Positions 11,266-23,729 are shown, counted from the stretch's first letter. The stretch: DNA of 64,000 bases from Warburgia ugandensis (GCA_035236585.1 CP141127.1:47754001-47818000), one strand, 5' to 3'. Made by a program: numbers and translations. The notes: generated by a model not told the origin, from the letters alone.

Positions 11266-13219
11266 TGTTAACTGTTAAATTTTAGTCAAAATACCCCTAA
11301 TTTAGTATTCAATTAGATCATCTAACTGTTCAAATTTGCAAATTTTAGATTGATTTTAAATTTAGATCCAATTGACCATCCAATCATTAATTTGTCAAAA
11401 TTAATGGTCAAATGATCATCTGAGCTAATTAAATGCTTAATGTACAATTAGATGACTCTGATTTAGTCTAATGTCTTGCAGATTAAATAAAATAGGCTTA
11501 GATGGCTTAAATCAATATTCAATGGTGCAGGTTATCCAAGAGAGCATTGATGGACCAGAGAGGAGAGGAGAATTAGGAGGGAAAGTTTTATAAAGAGGAA
11601 AAATCGAAGGAGTTTGGGAGGAGGTTTATAGTTTTGCTTGGAGTTTTCTATTGCTTGCTATTCCATTATCTTCATTATCCCTTCTTGCTTTCATTAAATT
11701 TTTTTTCTGTTTGTTACCGTTTTCCCACTTCTCTCTCTAGATTCTACGTTTTGTTCACTCCAACCTCCTTCAATGCCCCATCTCCCTACTGCACCTGATC
11801 GTCTACCTCCCCACTATCAACCCACTTCTCTACTGCTTTGTTTCTCTCTCTCTCTCTCTCGTTTCTGTTTTTCTGCTCGCCCCCTCTTACCCAATCTCTC
11901 CCTCTCCCGTCTCAGTCTTTCTCTCCATCTCGTTCTCTCTCTGCTTCCACCACCCGACCGGCAACTATCTGCCCAACCCCCTCTCTTCCTCACTGCCCTT
12001 ATCTCTGCCGCTTGCTCTCTCTGTCTCTCTCTTCTCATCTGCTCCACTGCACTGGTCTACAAGGCTAGACAGAAAGCACCAGTTCCATTGTCTGCCAACT
12101 GGCATCAACATCCCAGACCTCCACCGCTCTCATAGCAGAGCCTATCTCCACCTCCTCTCTTTTTCTCTTTGGGTTTCTAGTAGGAAGCCGAACCTGCCCA
12201 ACTCTTCCTCTCCACACTCTCTCTGATCATTGAAAACAGTAGCAGTCACCACCCGACACGATCCCGACTTTCCCTTACCTCTCTACCAAATGACGTCCAG
12301 AAGCCAGACAACGCCACACCAAGCCCAGATCGCCATAAAGCCACCCAGCGCCTCTCGATCACCACTGGCCAGTCTCTACAGCCGGCTCATCGTCTATCTT
12401 CCCCATCTCTAGCTAACTCATTCCTCTGCTTCCACCTTCCTCCTCCTCCGGCTTCCATCTCCGCCTCCATTGGGTTTTCTCTTCCTCGTTTAATTATGAA
12501 AAATTTTCAATTAAATTCCAAATTTGCCTTTCCTTATTTGATTTAATTCTATTTGTGTCCTCCTTTTAATTCCCTTTGTGTCCCTATTTAGTCCGAGTTC
12601 TATTTTATCCTCGAACTGCATAATCCAAATAAGATTAGTTAAGGCTTAACCTAATCAATGGGTAGCCTTAATAGATAAGAACTCTCAATTTTTCTTTTAT
12701 TTCTTCTCAGATTTTTAATTAACTTTTATATTTCATTCTTAGGATACCCCTAAGCTTAATTAATATTTTTTTTTATCTTTAATCTAAAATCCAAAAAGTG
12801 ATCTAGATCGTTCATATGCCCAAATCATCATTTACTCCAAATCTTTAAGAATTTGAGGGATTTGACTAATCCAATCATCAGATCTTTAATCAAGGACACT
12901 TTGAAGACATTATGAAGGATGATTAACTCCAGTAATACTAAATATGAAGAAATTGACAATAAGCATTCTAGGGAAGTGAAATTTTTATTTTTTATTTTAG
13001 TTAATTTTCTTTCTTCTTGAGTGAACGTCTATAATTCTCATTGATAAAAAACATCTAAAGTCTAATTGCACTTCCTATTAATTTTTATCACTTAATTTCA
13101 AATTTTAAATAATTAAATTTTATTAAAACTCTAAATTCTTAAAGTGAGTCCATTTGGGATCGACCCATACTTGCGCATACAATACTACAATAGCCCGTGC
13201 ACTTGGGAAAAACACAACA
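11266..13219 (+). mobile_element. 5' LTR of Athila-like element A (1.95 kb)
   Basis: It begins TGTTAACTGTTAAATTTTAG and ends AAAACACAACA, directly before a decayed Asp-type primer site. The start is shared with the B LTRs at 28250 and 37440 and, inverted, with LTRs ending at 43122, 49439 and 54359. The 3' end carries the GGATCGACCCATACTTG and CAATAGCCC words found in every copy. The middle (11840-12210) is a pyrimidine-rich block; the Ser/Leu/Pro-rich ORFs there are by-products of composition. Compared with the inverted copy at 48735-49439, about 130 bp is missing near 11555. The left flank reads ATTAT; its partner was not found. Confidence 0.88.
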
Positions 13220-13225
13220 AGTTTT

Positions 13226-13243
13226 TGGCACCATTTTTGGGGA
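13226..13243 (+). other. Primer binding site of element A, decayed
   Basis: TGGCACCATTTTTGGGGA fits the Athila-type site TGGCGCCGTTGCCGGGGA with five changes. Four are C-to-T or G-to-A transitions and one is G-to-T, in keeping with methylation-driven decay. It starts seven bases after the LTR end. Confidence 0.75.
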
Positions 13244-14400
13244 CCCGCAATGGAGTTTTCATAAAATATAATTATAAAAAATAAATTTTTTTAGGAATTG
13301 CATACTTTTAGAAGTTTAGTCACTTTTAGGTGCACTTTTTAATTTTTTTTTTAGTGCATAATCACCTTATTTCTTGAATTTAGTACTTATTTGCTATTTT
13401 CTTTTTCTGAAAATATAAAAAATTGGCAAGTGGATTTTCATCAAAATAGAAATTTTCCTGCTTTCTTAGATTAGAAAATTTCTTTTCATTTTAGTGAATC
13501 TTATAGTAAGGATCTTTGCAATTTACAATTTCCATTTAAATTTTAAAAGGGTTGTATAATATAGGGCCATTAGAAACCCTACTGTAAGTATCCCTCACTC
13601 CTTTTATTTCCTAGATTAGGGTTTGCATTTAGGATAATCTTGTATTGGTTGGTAGAATAATTGCATATAGAGAGCATGTTTGATAATTGTTACATTTTTA
13701 GGGTTCTGCATTAGTTTACTATTTTAATTGCATTTTTAGGCACGTTTAACACTTTAAGGTGATATATATGCTAATTGAACTTCCACGAAGAGTGAAAATT
13801 AATTAGTAAGGGTACCCGAACTCCCACAAAATCAAAGGTGGATTTCATCACCACTCCTCAAGCGCACAACCCTACCTTTCAAATTAATCTAAAATTAATT
13901 AAAAGAGACCTACAAGTCCATCACATGCTTGTAAGACCCTCTTATTAAGACGCAATTTATTGTTACTCCAGTGGCTTTTGAGTACTATAGTTATAGTGGG
14001 TTTCTTAGAATCCAAGTAATTTTCTCATGCCTACTGTCGATATTTATTGAGGTATAAATGCCTCCTTACATTAGGATTGTATTAACCACCTTATGCAAAA
14101 CTTAACTGGTAAGCAATAGTCAAATCTAAAGGAGAGGAGGAGCACTAGATTAGGCTAATTTAAAAGCATTGTCCCCATACAAATTTAAGAAAATCAAAAT
14201 ATTGCTTATTAGGCTAAGGATTTTTTAATTATGCCTTTTATTTGTGCATCACGCAGTTAGAGTCAGCATCTAGATTAGGACATTTTAGATTAGCCTAGTT
14301 CATGCAAGGGCATCGATCTTAGAACCTAGAGTTACTACCTTTAGACCCATAGATTCAATGCATCTGACACCAAGGGGAAAGAAATCTAGTTCCTATCGTC
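13244..14400 (+). mobile_element. 5' untranslated leader of element A
   Basis: No coding sequence. The second half (13800-14175) is a block shared with the leaders of B (30460-30880) and E (61162-61550). It includes GTGGATTTCATCACCACTCC, a run about the boundary AATTAATCTAAAATTAATT, and AGGAGAGGAGGAGCACTAGA. A colinear diverged copy also lies in the Tekay-like LTR at 18250-18640, which is unexpected (see findings). Confidence 0.75.
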
Positions 14401-15718
14401 ATGGCTAAACCACCAGTAGAGATTGAGTGAAAAATAATTAGAGATTTCTATACGTCGCTGCAACTCAATACCCCATCTTACATAGCTTTACCTCCCACAA
14501 ATGTGTACCACTTCGAGTTAAGGCAGTAGTCCTTCAATTACTGCCTACTTTTTATGGCTGAGATTGAGAAGATCCCTACCAATATATCAAGGAGTTCCTT
14601 GATATATGTGCAACATTTAGGTTTTGAATTTTTTTGGATGATTCAATTAGGTTTAGGCTATTCCCGTTCTCACTTAAGGACAAAGCCAAGCCATGGCTTA
14701 ATTTCTTGGAGGTAGGTTCCATACATACATGGGACTAATTGTTTAAGAAGTTTTTGAATAAGTTCTTCCTTGTTCACAAAACAAATTCCTTGCGTCATGA
14801 AATTATAAATTTCCCACACAGGGATGATGAACAATATTATAAATGTTGGGAACAATGGAATGAACTGCTGCAAAAATGCCTTCATATGGATTTGAGAAAC
14901 AATAGGAAGTTCAATACTTCTATGAGGCATTGATACCTCAAAATAAACAAATGATAAATGCAGCGAGTGGAGGGACCCTCATGTTAAAAGATGAAATTGA
15001 GGCTTGGGAATTCTTTCAGACAGTGGTCAATAATTCTCAGCAATGGGATTATTCAAATAGAAGAGAAAGAACCAACCAGCCCACTAAGAAAGGAGGTCTG
15101 TATGAGATAGGAGTGCATACTGATCTATCCCATAAGCTTGACTCTGTCTCTGAAAAATTAGGTAGAAGAATGGACAAGCTTGAAACTATGTTTCAATGTT
15201 TCATTCCTGCTACATTATCCCATAAACCTCCACTAGAGGTTTGTGCTACTTGCTCTAGTCCAGCTTATTTCACCTCAGCTTGTCCATCCAATAAAGTATT
15301 CCCTAAATATCTTGTAAACCATGCAAATGCATTGAATGCATATCGCTAGCCTAACAACATCCTGTATTTTGAAACCTACAATCTTGGATGGGCTAGGCAT
15401 CACCATTTGTCTTGGTCAAAGAATAACTGCCAAGGGGAACCATTTATAAATCCCCCTGTCCAAACATTCCTTTTAGAACTACAGTTCCCCAATAGCCACC
15501 TAGCTTTCAACAACCTCAACAACAAAAGAAACCATCTTTAGAGGGAAATGTCCAAACCATGCTTGAACAAATTGTAAAAGGTAATGATTACACTAAAAAG
15601 GCCTTACACCAGTTGCAAAATGAGAGTAGACATTCAACCAAGGTCAATTGTCAAGCCATAGCCAAGTTAGAGATGTAGGTAAGCCAATTGTCAGCTAAAC
15701 TATATAATAAAGAAAAGG
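14401..15718 (+). pseudogene. gag: Athila-like gag (element A), broken and interrupted by element C
   Basis: The start chosen is the ATG at 14401, reading MAKPPVEIE before an in-frame stop; B has the same phrase at 31096. Later segments show the Athila-type capsid pattern. KFLNKFFLVHKTNSLRHEI comes from near 14748. EQYYKCWEQWNELLQKC is near 14829. GGTLMLKDEIEAWEFFQTV lies from about 14972, where the longest open stretch (14930-15349) begins. Gag is the structural protein that packages element RNA. The reading frame shifts at least twice and holds several stops. The 3' end is cut at 15718-15723 by element C, and the coding phrase resumes at 25185-25210 with QSPSQPIRNTKG. The first half of the TSD lies inside codons of this gene. 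Confidence 0.8.
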
Positions 15719-15723
15719 ATCAG
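15719..15723 (+). repeat. Target site duplication of element C, left copy (ATCAG)
   Basis: ATCAG immediately precedes the LTR start TGTAATAACTCC and is repeated at 25185-25189, right after the element's last CA. Confidence 0.9.
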
Positions 15724-18700
15724 TGTAATAACTCCAATTTTTGTAATTGATTGAGAAAATCAATAAAGTTTGAGTTTCAAAAATTCTGGGCTGGAATATT
15801 AGGGTTATTTAAAATGTACTTCTTATAAAAGTATAATCAAGGGATGAGACATGTATAATTGAAATTGAACTTAACAAACCCTTCAGAATGACTATAAGCA
15901 CGACAAATTTTGATTTCGGATAAAAAATCCTTAATTTTCTTTATTTAATGGACAAAAGAGGAAAATAGTAATTTTACCCATAATCGAGATCTGAGATGAC
16001 AAAATTTAGAATGTGCTAAAAAATAAGAATCCAACGCCACTAAGTATGCTCAATTCCGAGATCATGGGAATAAACCCTAATTTTTTTATACATAAAGGGC
16101 AAAATGGTCTTTTTACACTATGTGGGACCCACAAGGGACCTAAAAAGGAATCCAATGCCCAGCCCACGTGAAATCATGGGGTCAAACCCCTACCAGCTAG
16201 TAGTGGAGAAAAAGGTGGAGGTGGAGAATCCAATGCTAATTAAATAATAAAAAATAAACCATAATCATTATACATAATCATGAGAAAAGACCCAAAATGC
16301 CTATAAATATAGCCCCAAAAATCCTCTAAAAATGTCCATAAAATTTTTATGAAATTATCTTGATTTACCCTGCAAAACAAGACATAGATCCATTCCCAAA
16401 ATCCCAAAACTCCCAAAAGATCTCTCTCTTTCATTTTCTCTCTCCTCTCTTTCAATTGGAACAACAGACCTAAATTCAATTAGGCACTTTGTTCCAGATC
16501 AAATATCATAGATCTCACCATATAAATCTCCTACCATACCTTAGCTACAAAACACCCAAAGAAAGTTGAAGATCCAACAGTTTAAACAACGGAAATCACA
16601 AGACAAGTGGATCTTGGGCTATCTTATCATCAAAACTGGTATTCTCTTAAATTGGACTATATAACCAATGTTTTTCTCCAATCAGGTATGTTGTTCAATG
16701 AATTGGAACTACTCTTAGACATATTTATTGTTGTTCAATGAAATTTTTATCCTACTGTAATTTGATTTGGGTGAAAAATTGTAAGAATAAAGTAAATATC
16801 AGAACCTTCAATTCATGATGATGAAGGGCTCAGATGGAAAATTTGACCCTACCAATCAATCTAGAAGGGTCCTAAACACTTAGGGTAAAATTTTCATGAA
16901 ATTTTATTAAGTTTTGGGTCCTCAATTGAGAGGGATTGATTGGACGGTCCAGATCGAACTGTTCGATCTCCTGATTGGATTGGGTTCCCCTGGGACAGCA
17001 GGTGAGATGCCGCATGGAAACGCGGCACGCGGCAGCGTTTCTGTGCATGCACCACGTGTGCGCCATCGTCCCAGCGGCATGACTACGCTTGAATGCCACC
17101 CGCCCAACAGTTCTGCCCCAACAATTTGGGCTGTCCATTCTGTTGGGCCCAGATCAAATCTAGACCATAGGAAGGACTGTGAACTTCAAAACTCAATTCA
17201 AGAGTCATATGAACTCTAAATTGAGATCGGAAAGAAGCTATGGAAAGCTTACAACCTCTAGTTTCTTATGAAATGATAAAATGGAGAAGATATCTTCTGA
17301 AACTTTCTATATTTAGGAAATAAGTTTCCAATTTCCAAGATCTTCAAGATCTGAGGTGATCAGATCTTGGTAATCTATTTTAATAATGATATACCATTGA
17401 AATAAAATGATATCTATGGTTTATTTGGACATATGTGAGATATATTAAGGGATCTACTCGTTATGATAGAAAAATCGTAAAAATACAAAGGGACCCACTT
17501 GATCAATGAGATCAAGTGTGATCAGGTCCTTGGGATGGATTGAATGAATGTTAATATGATGAAATCTAGGGAGATCATGGATTGAATATGACAAAAATAA
17601 AGCAACATGATCTTTGGACCTTAATGAAGAAAAACCCCTAAATGTAATTAAAACCCTTGATTGAAAGGAAAAGATCTAAGATCTAATGGTTGGATCATAA
17701 GTAAAGGTTTCTAAAAATATTAATGTAATTAGTTTCATTCTCTATTAATTGATAATAGCATTTGAAATGTGATTTATGCTATAAAGCATGCTAGTGCAAC
17801 TTTTAGACTTTAGCATAATATGTAATTAGATTGTTATAATAGGTTGCTAGATTTGATTGTTTTTGGGGCATGTTAGTGTGATTTTATGCAAGTGTAACTT
17901 AGGATCAAGTTAGTACGATTTCATGCCATTGTAACTTAGGACCATGCTAGGATTTCATGTAAGATTATACTATAGTATGAGATTGTACCTTAGGTCCATG
18001 TTAGTTTAAATTGAGTTATTAAGGTATATTAGTTGAAAATCATGCTAGTATAATTTTAAGTACCTTGTATCATTATCATTGAGTTGTTCAATTATGTAGT
18101 TTTATGCTTTGAATTTACAATTCATTTATGGTTACATTTCATTAGTAGATCTACTTGTTATGAGATAAAGAGCATAAAACACCAAAAATGGAATCTAATG
18201 AGAAAGTAGAGTTTCATGACACAAATAACAGTGGATTGTTTTGGACTTAATTAGTAAGGGCTATAGTTAGTAGGACAATATAATGATTATCAAATCCTTG
18301 GCCCAAACTAGGAGAATAATAAACCCCATGAATGACATTCTAAATGTTTATAGACTTAATTAAAATCAATTAGAAAGAGTACTTAGGGTCAACATGCTTA
18401 TAGGAAGATTATGAAAGGTTGAGCTAAGGTCACTCTAGTGAAGGTTGAACATAGTGGTTAAGGGGGTTGTTTAATAGAGCCTCGCTCTTTCCCTACCTTC
18501 CATTGACATTTGTGAGGTCTAAACACCTCCTTACATGAGGATTCAAGTAACCACTTTGTGTTCACCCATTCAACTAGTAAGCCTTAGCCAATTGGAAATA
18601 AAAGGAGCAGTCTAAACTTAGGCTGAAATAAGTTACCTTCAACCAGTAAAACATTAACTGGTTGAATGATAATAGTAAGAGCATAAAAGGTTAGTAAATT

Positions 18701-20590
18701 ATCTAACCCTAATAAAAACTGTAAGTAAGATAAGGATGATCAAACGAGATCCATTAGATCTTGAATGATCAAGAACAATAAGAAGAAGAATAAGAAGAAG
18801 AATATTGTATTGTATCTAGTATGCATGTTTATTAGTATGCTTGTTATAGATCAAATCTAGTTCATTAGATTAGATAATCCAAACCCTTGATCAAAGATGA
18901 TTCAAGAAAGAAAAACAAGATCCTCCTCCTTAGGGATGATCCAATAACTAAAATTAGATTAAAGAAGAATTAGATGAAAAAAGATCTAGGACCTTGATCA
19001 TTAGCAACAAGTATAGATTATAGATCAAAAGGATCTATGAAAGATCTAGATCAAGGAGATGGACACATAAAGACTAGAGATAGAAAATACTTAGATACCA
19101 ATGATTTAAAGATCATTCTAAACATTAGATCTAGTGATCAATAGGATTGTTCATAATTTATATATATTGACAGTATGTATGGATGTACAGATTGCATACA
19201 TTAGTCAGGATCATGGAAGATCTAGGAAAAGGGATCACTACTTGAAGGTAGGAGGATTTGATGAATGCATTTACATGGGATGTAAATGATTGAACCCATG
19301 ACCTTATGTTGACAAGAGTAATGTTAATGCTTGTATTAAATCCCCTGAAACCCTTATGATCCAACCAAATACACATAAAATGGTTAAGGACTAGACACTA
19401 AGTGAATAGGGAACTAGAAGATATTTCAGCCCTAAGTAAACAGACAGATTGTCTGATATGTATGAGATCTATTTTACATTCAAGCTTGGAGGCTTGTGAT
19501 TTTGTTTTAATAGGCATAAGCTTGGGGGATGCTATGCTAGAGGAGTTATGAGGGTTTGGCTACCTGCTTCTTGAAATTTGACGATTTATGATACCTTGCC
19601 CTATGAGAGGCTAAAAGTCGAGTGGGGCAATTATGGGAAGGCCACAACTGTGAAAGTCCTGTCCCCCCATATGGGCAGTGACATAATATTTTCCATCGTG
19701 GTATCAGTGGTGAATAGGGCAGTTATCTGAGTGCACTAGTACGAATCAGACTGTAGCATGGTAGCCCTTTGATTATTTTGCACTATGATGCATATGAGAG
19801 TAGGCATAGTGAAATGCCTTATGTTTTAGCATGATGAAATGTTAGGTAATTGTATATTACCAATATTTCCCAAGAAGGAAAATTCCTAGTGTAGGATTAG
19901 TTGAAATACTAAATTCTCATAATGGAGAGGATTGGTCAACTTAGTTGGGAATAATATTTGACTACTTTCATAAATTTAACTGATTTACTCATGTATAATA
20001 TGTATGTATATAGATGTACATATATTACAAAGTAAAGAGTAGAGACATGAATATGTTTAGGGATAACGAGATTATAAAGTATTAGAATTATATTGTTAAT
20101 TATTATGCTTCTTGAATCCCCTACCAAGAATTGCTTTCTGAGATATTGTAAATGTTGCAATATCTAAGATACAAGGAAGGAGAGTTAGGAGCTCAAGACA
20201 ATAAAAGACTTGAAGAGAATAATCTTCAAGGTATACCCCTTGAAGACATGTATTTTGCTTTGTTTGAGAGTATTGTACTATAATGAGAGTTTCATTGTAT
20301 GGTGAGCTTTGAGTTTTGGATTATGTAATTTGGATAAGTATTGTAATGGATTTGGCTGTACTGTGAACACTAGATGGATTCTGGAATTTAATAAAAGTAT
20401 ATTCCTTCAATGAAATTTTATCTTGTACAAGTTCTACTTATGTTATGTATGAAGTGATGACATGGGTTTTACAAAAGAAGTTCTAAAGAAAAGAACTTTT
20501 GTTGCTTTGTTTTGCGAATTTTTTTTACTATTAAGGCCCTGCCTTTCAAAATATATTACAAAATGTGTTACAAAAACCCAGGTCATCATA
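15724..20590 (+). mobile_element. 5' LTR of element C (4.87 kb)
   Basis: It runs from TGTAATAACTCCAATTTTTG to CCCAGGTCATCATA; the final CA has become TA. A truncated relative lies at 31749-34384 in element B, aligning from about 17830 to the end. A GC-rich island sits at 16975-17110. The 18250-18640 part resembles Athila-type leaders. The 18770-19380 part is rich in GATC words, and 19480-19760 resembles other long chromovirus LTRs. ORFs here (16914-17219, 19158-19376 minus, and others) match nothing and are likely chance. Confidence 0.88.
18250..18640 (+). repeat. Block inside LTR C colinear with Athila-type leaders
   Basis: In order it shares, with the A leader (13802-14175) and B leader (30465-30870), TTAGTAAGGG; then CCTTGGCCCA followed by ACTAGGA; then AAATCAATTAGAAAGAG; then CATGCTTATAGGA; then TTGACATTTGTGAGG; then CTCCTTACATGAGGATT; and finally a GGAGCAGTCTAAACTTAGGC-like end. 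The match is imperfect but holds over about 390 bp. The copy in B's foreign LTR is at about 32079-32470. Confidence 0.7.
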
Positions 20591-20592
20591 GT

Positions 20593-20604
20593 TGGTATCA
20601 GAGC
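20593..20604 (+). other. Primer binding site of element C (initiator Met-tRNA)
   Basis: TGGTATCAGAGC starts three bases after the LTR end. It is an exact match to the plant initiator methionine tRNA complement. Confidence 0.93.
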
Positions 20605-20721
20605 ATTTCATCTAGTCACAGTATAGTACAAATATGTCCAAAAGAGAGATTATAATCCAAGTCTAGATTAAGATAGAAGTAGTTGTATAGAGGATTGATA
20701 GAAATTTTGGTTTATCAGCAG

Positions 20722-21840
20722 ATGCCACCAAAGAGAGTCATAAGGCAGGTAGCTCAAAATACTCCAAAAGACAATATGGAGAGAGTAACCATGAACAATG
20801 TGGAAGAGATGGTGACAAGAATGTTGAGGAACCTCCTTCCTCACCTACAACAAGCCCAAGATTCATCACCTCCCATAGAAATACCAAGTACGCAGGCTCA
20901 GGCTTAGCCTGAAGTGAGACGTAATGGACCAACACCAGCTACTCTCGCACTAGTACAAGGGCAATCTTCCCTTGTACCAAGTGAAGAAGTTAGAAAATCC
21001 CCATTAGCACTATAAAAAGTTGACAAAATGATGGAGAGATTTTGAAAGATGACTACAGTGTATAATGGCAAGAGTGAAGCTGAGGAGGCTGAGGAATGGA
21101 TATATGAAGTAGAAAGGACTTTCAGTGCACTACGTACTCCTCCAGAGTTGAAGATGAAATTTGCCACCTACTTAATAAAACAAGAAGCTGCATTTTGGTG
21201 GAGATCACCTAATAACAGCTTCTTCTCAAATTCTGAAGATACTATATGGGAGGAATTTAAGGAAGTATTTAACCACAAATATTTCCCTTCTCATGTGTAA
21301 GAAAGAAAGTTGATAGAGTTTTTGGACCTAAGACAAGGGAATATGTTAGTGGTAGAGTATGATAATAAGTTCATACAATTAAGGAGATTTGCAACTCATG
21401 TGTGTAATACTGAAACACACACAGTGAATTGATTCATTGAAGGGCTGCACCTAGGGTTGAAAATAAAGGTACTGGGTACTAAACCCACTACCTTGGCAGA
21501 ATGTGTGGAAATGGCTTCCAAGTTTGAAGAAGAATACAAAAAGAGTCAAACTACCAAGTTCAGTGGAGGAGAAAACAATAACCCAAAGCCCTTTTAGAAG
21601 AGTAAAAGACCTCGGAACAATTTTAAGCCCCAATGAAATCAGAGGAATAATGCACCAAGGCAAAATAGACAACCATGTCCAAGATGCAGAAAATTTCACC
21701 GAGGCAACATCTGCCCTAGACCTATACAACAACAACCACAACGGTTTCCAATCAAGTGTCATAATTGTGGGGAGTATGGACATGTCGTCACCTACTGTAC
21801 CAAACCATTGGCAATCAAGGAGGCAAAACTAGAAATTGCC
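20722..21840 (+). pseudogene. gag: Chromovirus gag of element C, with stops
   Basis: The start MPPKRVIRQVAQN at 20722 fits Tekay-type gag. In the middle is the capsid core with EEAEEWIYEVERTFSAL near 21076 and AAFWWRSPNN near 21187. Near the end are two Cys/His knuckles: CPRCRKFHRGNIC at about 21680-21720 and CHNCGEYGHVVTYC at about 21754-21797 (CX2CX4HX4C). This paired arrangement is usual in the Tekay/Del group; the knuckles bind element RNA. In-frame stops occur at 20908, 21013, 21043, 21298 and 21429, and the knuckle region is read in a shifted ORF relative to 21503-21832. Not functional. Confidence 0.85.
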
Positions 21841-22242
21841 CCTCGACACTAAGGAAGGGTCTTCGCCACCACTGACGGCCAAGCTGGACCATCCAATGCA
21901 GTGATTGAAGGTACACTACTTGTAGCAGATAACTATGCCAAAGTATTATTTGATTCTAAATCTATGCATTCCTTTATATCTTGTGAATTTGCATTTAGTA
22001 TACAATTGTCAATGAAAAACTTGGGATTTGATCTAGATGTAACAACCCCAGTTGGAAAAACATTTAAATTACAAGAATACTTACATAATGTACCTATAGA
22101 AGTATTGGGCAAAAGAATGGACATAGACCTCATTTTATTGAACATGGTGGATTTTGACATCATACTGGGTATGGACTGGTTAGCAAAATACGAGGTAGTT
22201 ATGGACTGTCACAAGAAGAAAATCACATTTAGTACCCGGTGA
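21841..22242 (+). pseudogene. Aspartic protease domain of element C
   Basis: The retropepsin-like domain follows gag after a stop at 21849. The active-site block reads VLFDSKSMHSFIS near 21937, so the catalytic Asp and Ser remain but the Gly-Ala of DSGA has changed to Lys-Ser. The C-terminal block DFDIILGMDWLAKY near 22153 is well kept. The ORF 21901-22242 is open for 113 codons. Part of it (21996-22188) is copied at 24977-25169. Confidence 0.85.
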
Positions 22243-22300
22243 GGAAGTATTAGTACTGCATGGGAAACACATTGACTTAGACAAATCCATTATCTCAGCT

Positions 22301-23384
22301 ATGAAGGTAGTCAAACATATGTCAAAGGGGTGTCAAGCATTTCTAGCAACAGTGATTTCCTTAGATGTTGAACAGCCCAGGATAACAGAAATTGAAGTAG
22401 TCAGGGAATTCCAAGATGTTTTTCCTAAAGAGCGACCAAGATTATTCCCACATAGAGAAATTGAGTTTACCATTGAAGTAATTCCTAGTACAACTCCAAT
22501 TTCTAAAGCACCTTATAGGATGGCCCCAGTAGAGTTGAAAGAGTTGAAAGGTCAATTGCAAGAATTGTTAGACAAAGGGTTTGTTAGACCAAGTAGTTCA
22601 CCAAGGGGAGCATCGGTAATATATGTGAAGAAGAAGGATGGGTTTATGAGATTATGCATTGATTATATAATGTTGAACAGTGTCAAAGTGAAAAATAGGT
22701 ATCCCTTACTTTGCATTGATGATCTCTTTGATCAACTCCAATCTGCTAAGGTCTTTTCCAAAATTGACCTTAGATCAGGATATCATCAATTGCGTATTAA
22801 GGATGAAGACATACCCATGTCAACATTTAGAACTCGATATGGGCATTGCGAGTTTCTAGTCATGTCTTTCAGGCTGACCAATGCACTAGCAGTGTTTATG
22901 AATTTGATGAATAGAATCTTCAAGGAATTTTTGGATAAATTTGTGATTGTATTTATTGACGATATACTAAGTTACTCTACCAGTATCAAAGAACATCAAG
23001 AACACTTACAAATTGTACTAAATACCCTCAGAACACATAAATTATTTGGTAAATTTAGTAAGTGTGAATTCTGGTTAGAGAAGGTCAATTTTTTAGGTCA
23101 TGTAATTTCCAAGAATGGAGTAGAAGTGGACCCCACCAAGATTGAAGCAGTAATGAATTGGGAGAAACCTAAAACAGTAATAGAAATATGTAGTTTTCTT
23201 GGACTGGCAGGATACTACCATAGATTCATTCAAGGATTTTCTCGTATAACTCTTCCTTTGACTTTCTTGACAAGAAAGGGGGTACAATTCACTTGGACAG
23301 AAGAATGTGAAAATAGTTTTCAAGAGCTAAAGAAGAGGTTAACTACAACACTAGTATTGACTTTGCCATCTGGAAGTAGAGGAT
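22301..23384 (+). CDS. Reverse transcriptase domain of element C (open for its whole length, element defective)
   Basis: The ORF 22301-23590 (429 codons) begins after the protease linker. It shows the Ty3/gypsy RT blocks in order: [18 protein letters not shown] near 22498, [17 protein letters not shown] near 22627, [15 protein letters not shown] near 22754, [13 protein letters not shown] near 22828, and the catalytic [10 protein letters not shown] near 22950. The second and third catalytic aspartates are both present. Some conserved positions have changed: SPWGAPV is now SPRGASV, and MPFGLTNAP is now MSFRLTNAL, so activity is doubtful. The enzyme copies element RNA into cDNA. It is the best-kept coding stretch in the window. 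Confidence 0.92.
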
Positions 23385-23729
23385 ATGAAATATATTGTGA
23401 TGCTTTAGGCAAAGGGTTAGGGGGTGTGTTGATGCAAAATGGGAAGGTCATTGCTTATGCATCTAGACAATTGAAGAAACATGAAATAAATTACTCAATA
23501 CATGCTAGAATTGGCAGCTGTAGTTTTTGCATTGAAAATTTGGAGACGTTATTTGTATGGAAAAAAATCCAATGTATTCGTAGATCATAAAAGTCTTAAA
23601 TACATCTTCACTCAGGCTGATTTGAACATGACACAAAGAAGATGGATAGAGTATATCAAAGACTACGATTTTGCCATCCAATACCATCCTAGAAAAGCAA
23701 ATCTAGTAGTTGATGCATTAAGTAGATAG
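23385..23729 (+). pseudogene. RNase H domain of element C, frameshifted
   Basis: The domain starts with [17 protein letters not shown], where CDA holds the first catalytic Asp, and [17 protein letters not shown] follows in the RT frame. After about 23502 it continues in another frame with [19 protein letters not shown], which holds the catalytic Glu. It ends at 23729 with [19 protein letters not shown], including the last Asp. A two-base loss near 23500 explains the shift. RNase H removes the RNA strand of the replication hybrid. Confidence 0.87.

Noticed and set aside
11773-12135. Ser/Leu/Pro-rich ORFs on both strands as secreted or proline-rich proteins
   Set aside because: They lie in the pyrimidine-rich part of LTR A; homologous places in other LTRs are not open.
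16914-17219. Overlapping ORFs on both strands near 16900-17200 as a gene
   Set aside because: They fall in the GC-rich island of LTR C, where few stops occur by chance; no family resemblance.
21933-22163. Minus-strand ORFs opposite the protease, RT and integrase genes
   Set aside because: They are shadows of the real plus-strand frames and have no motifs.
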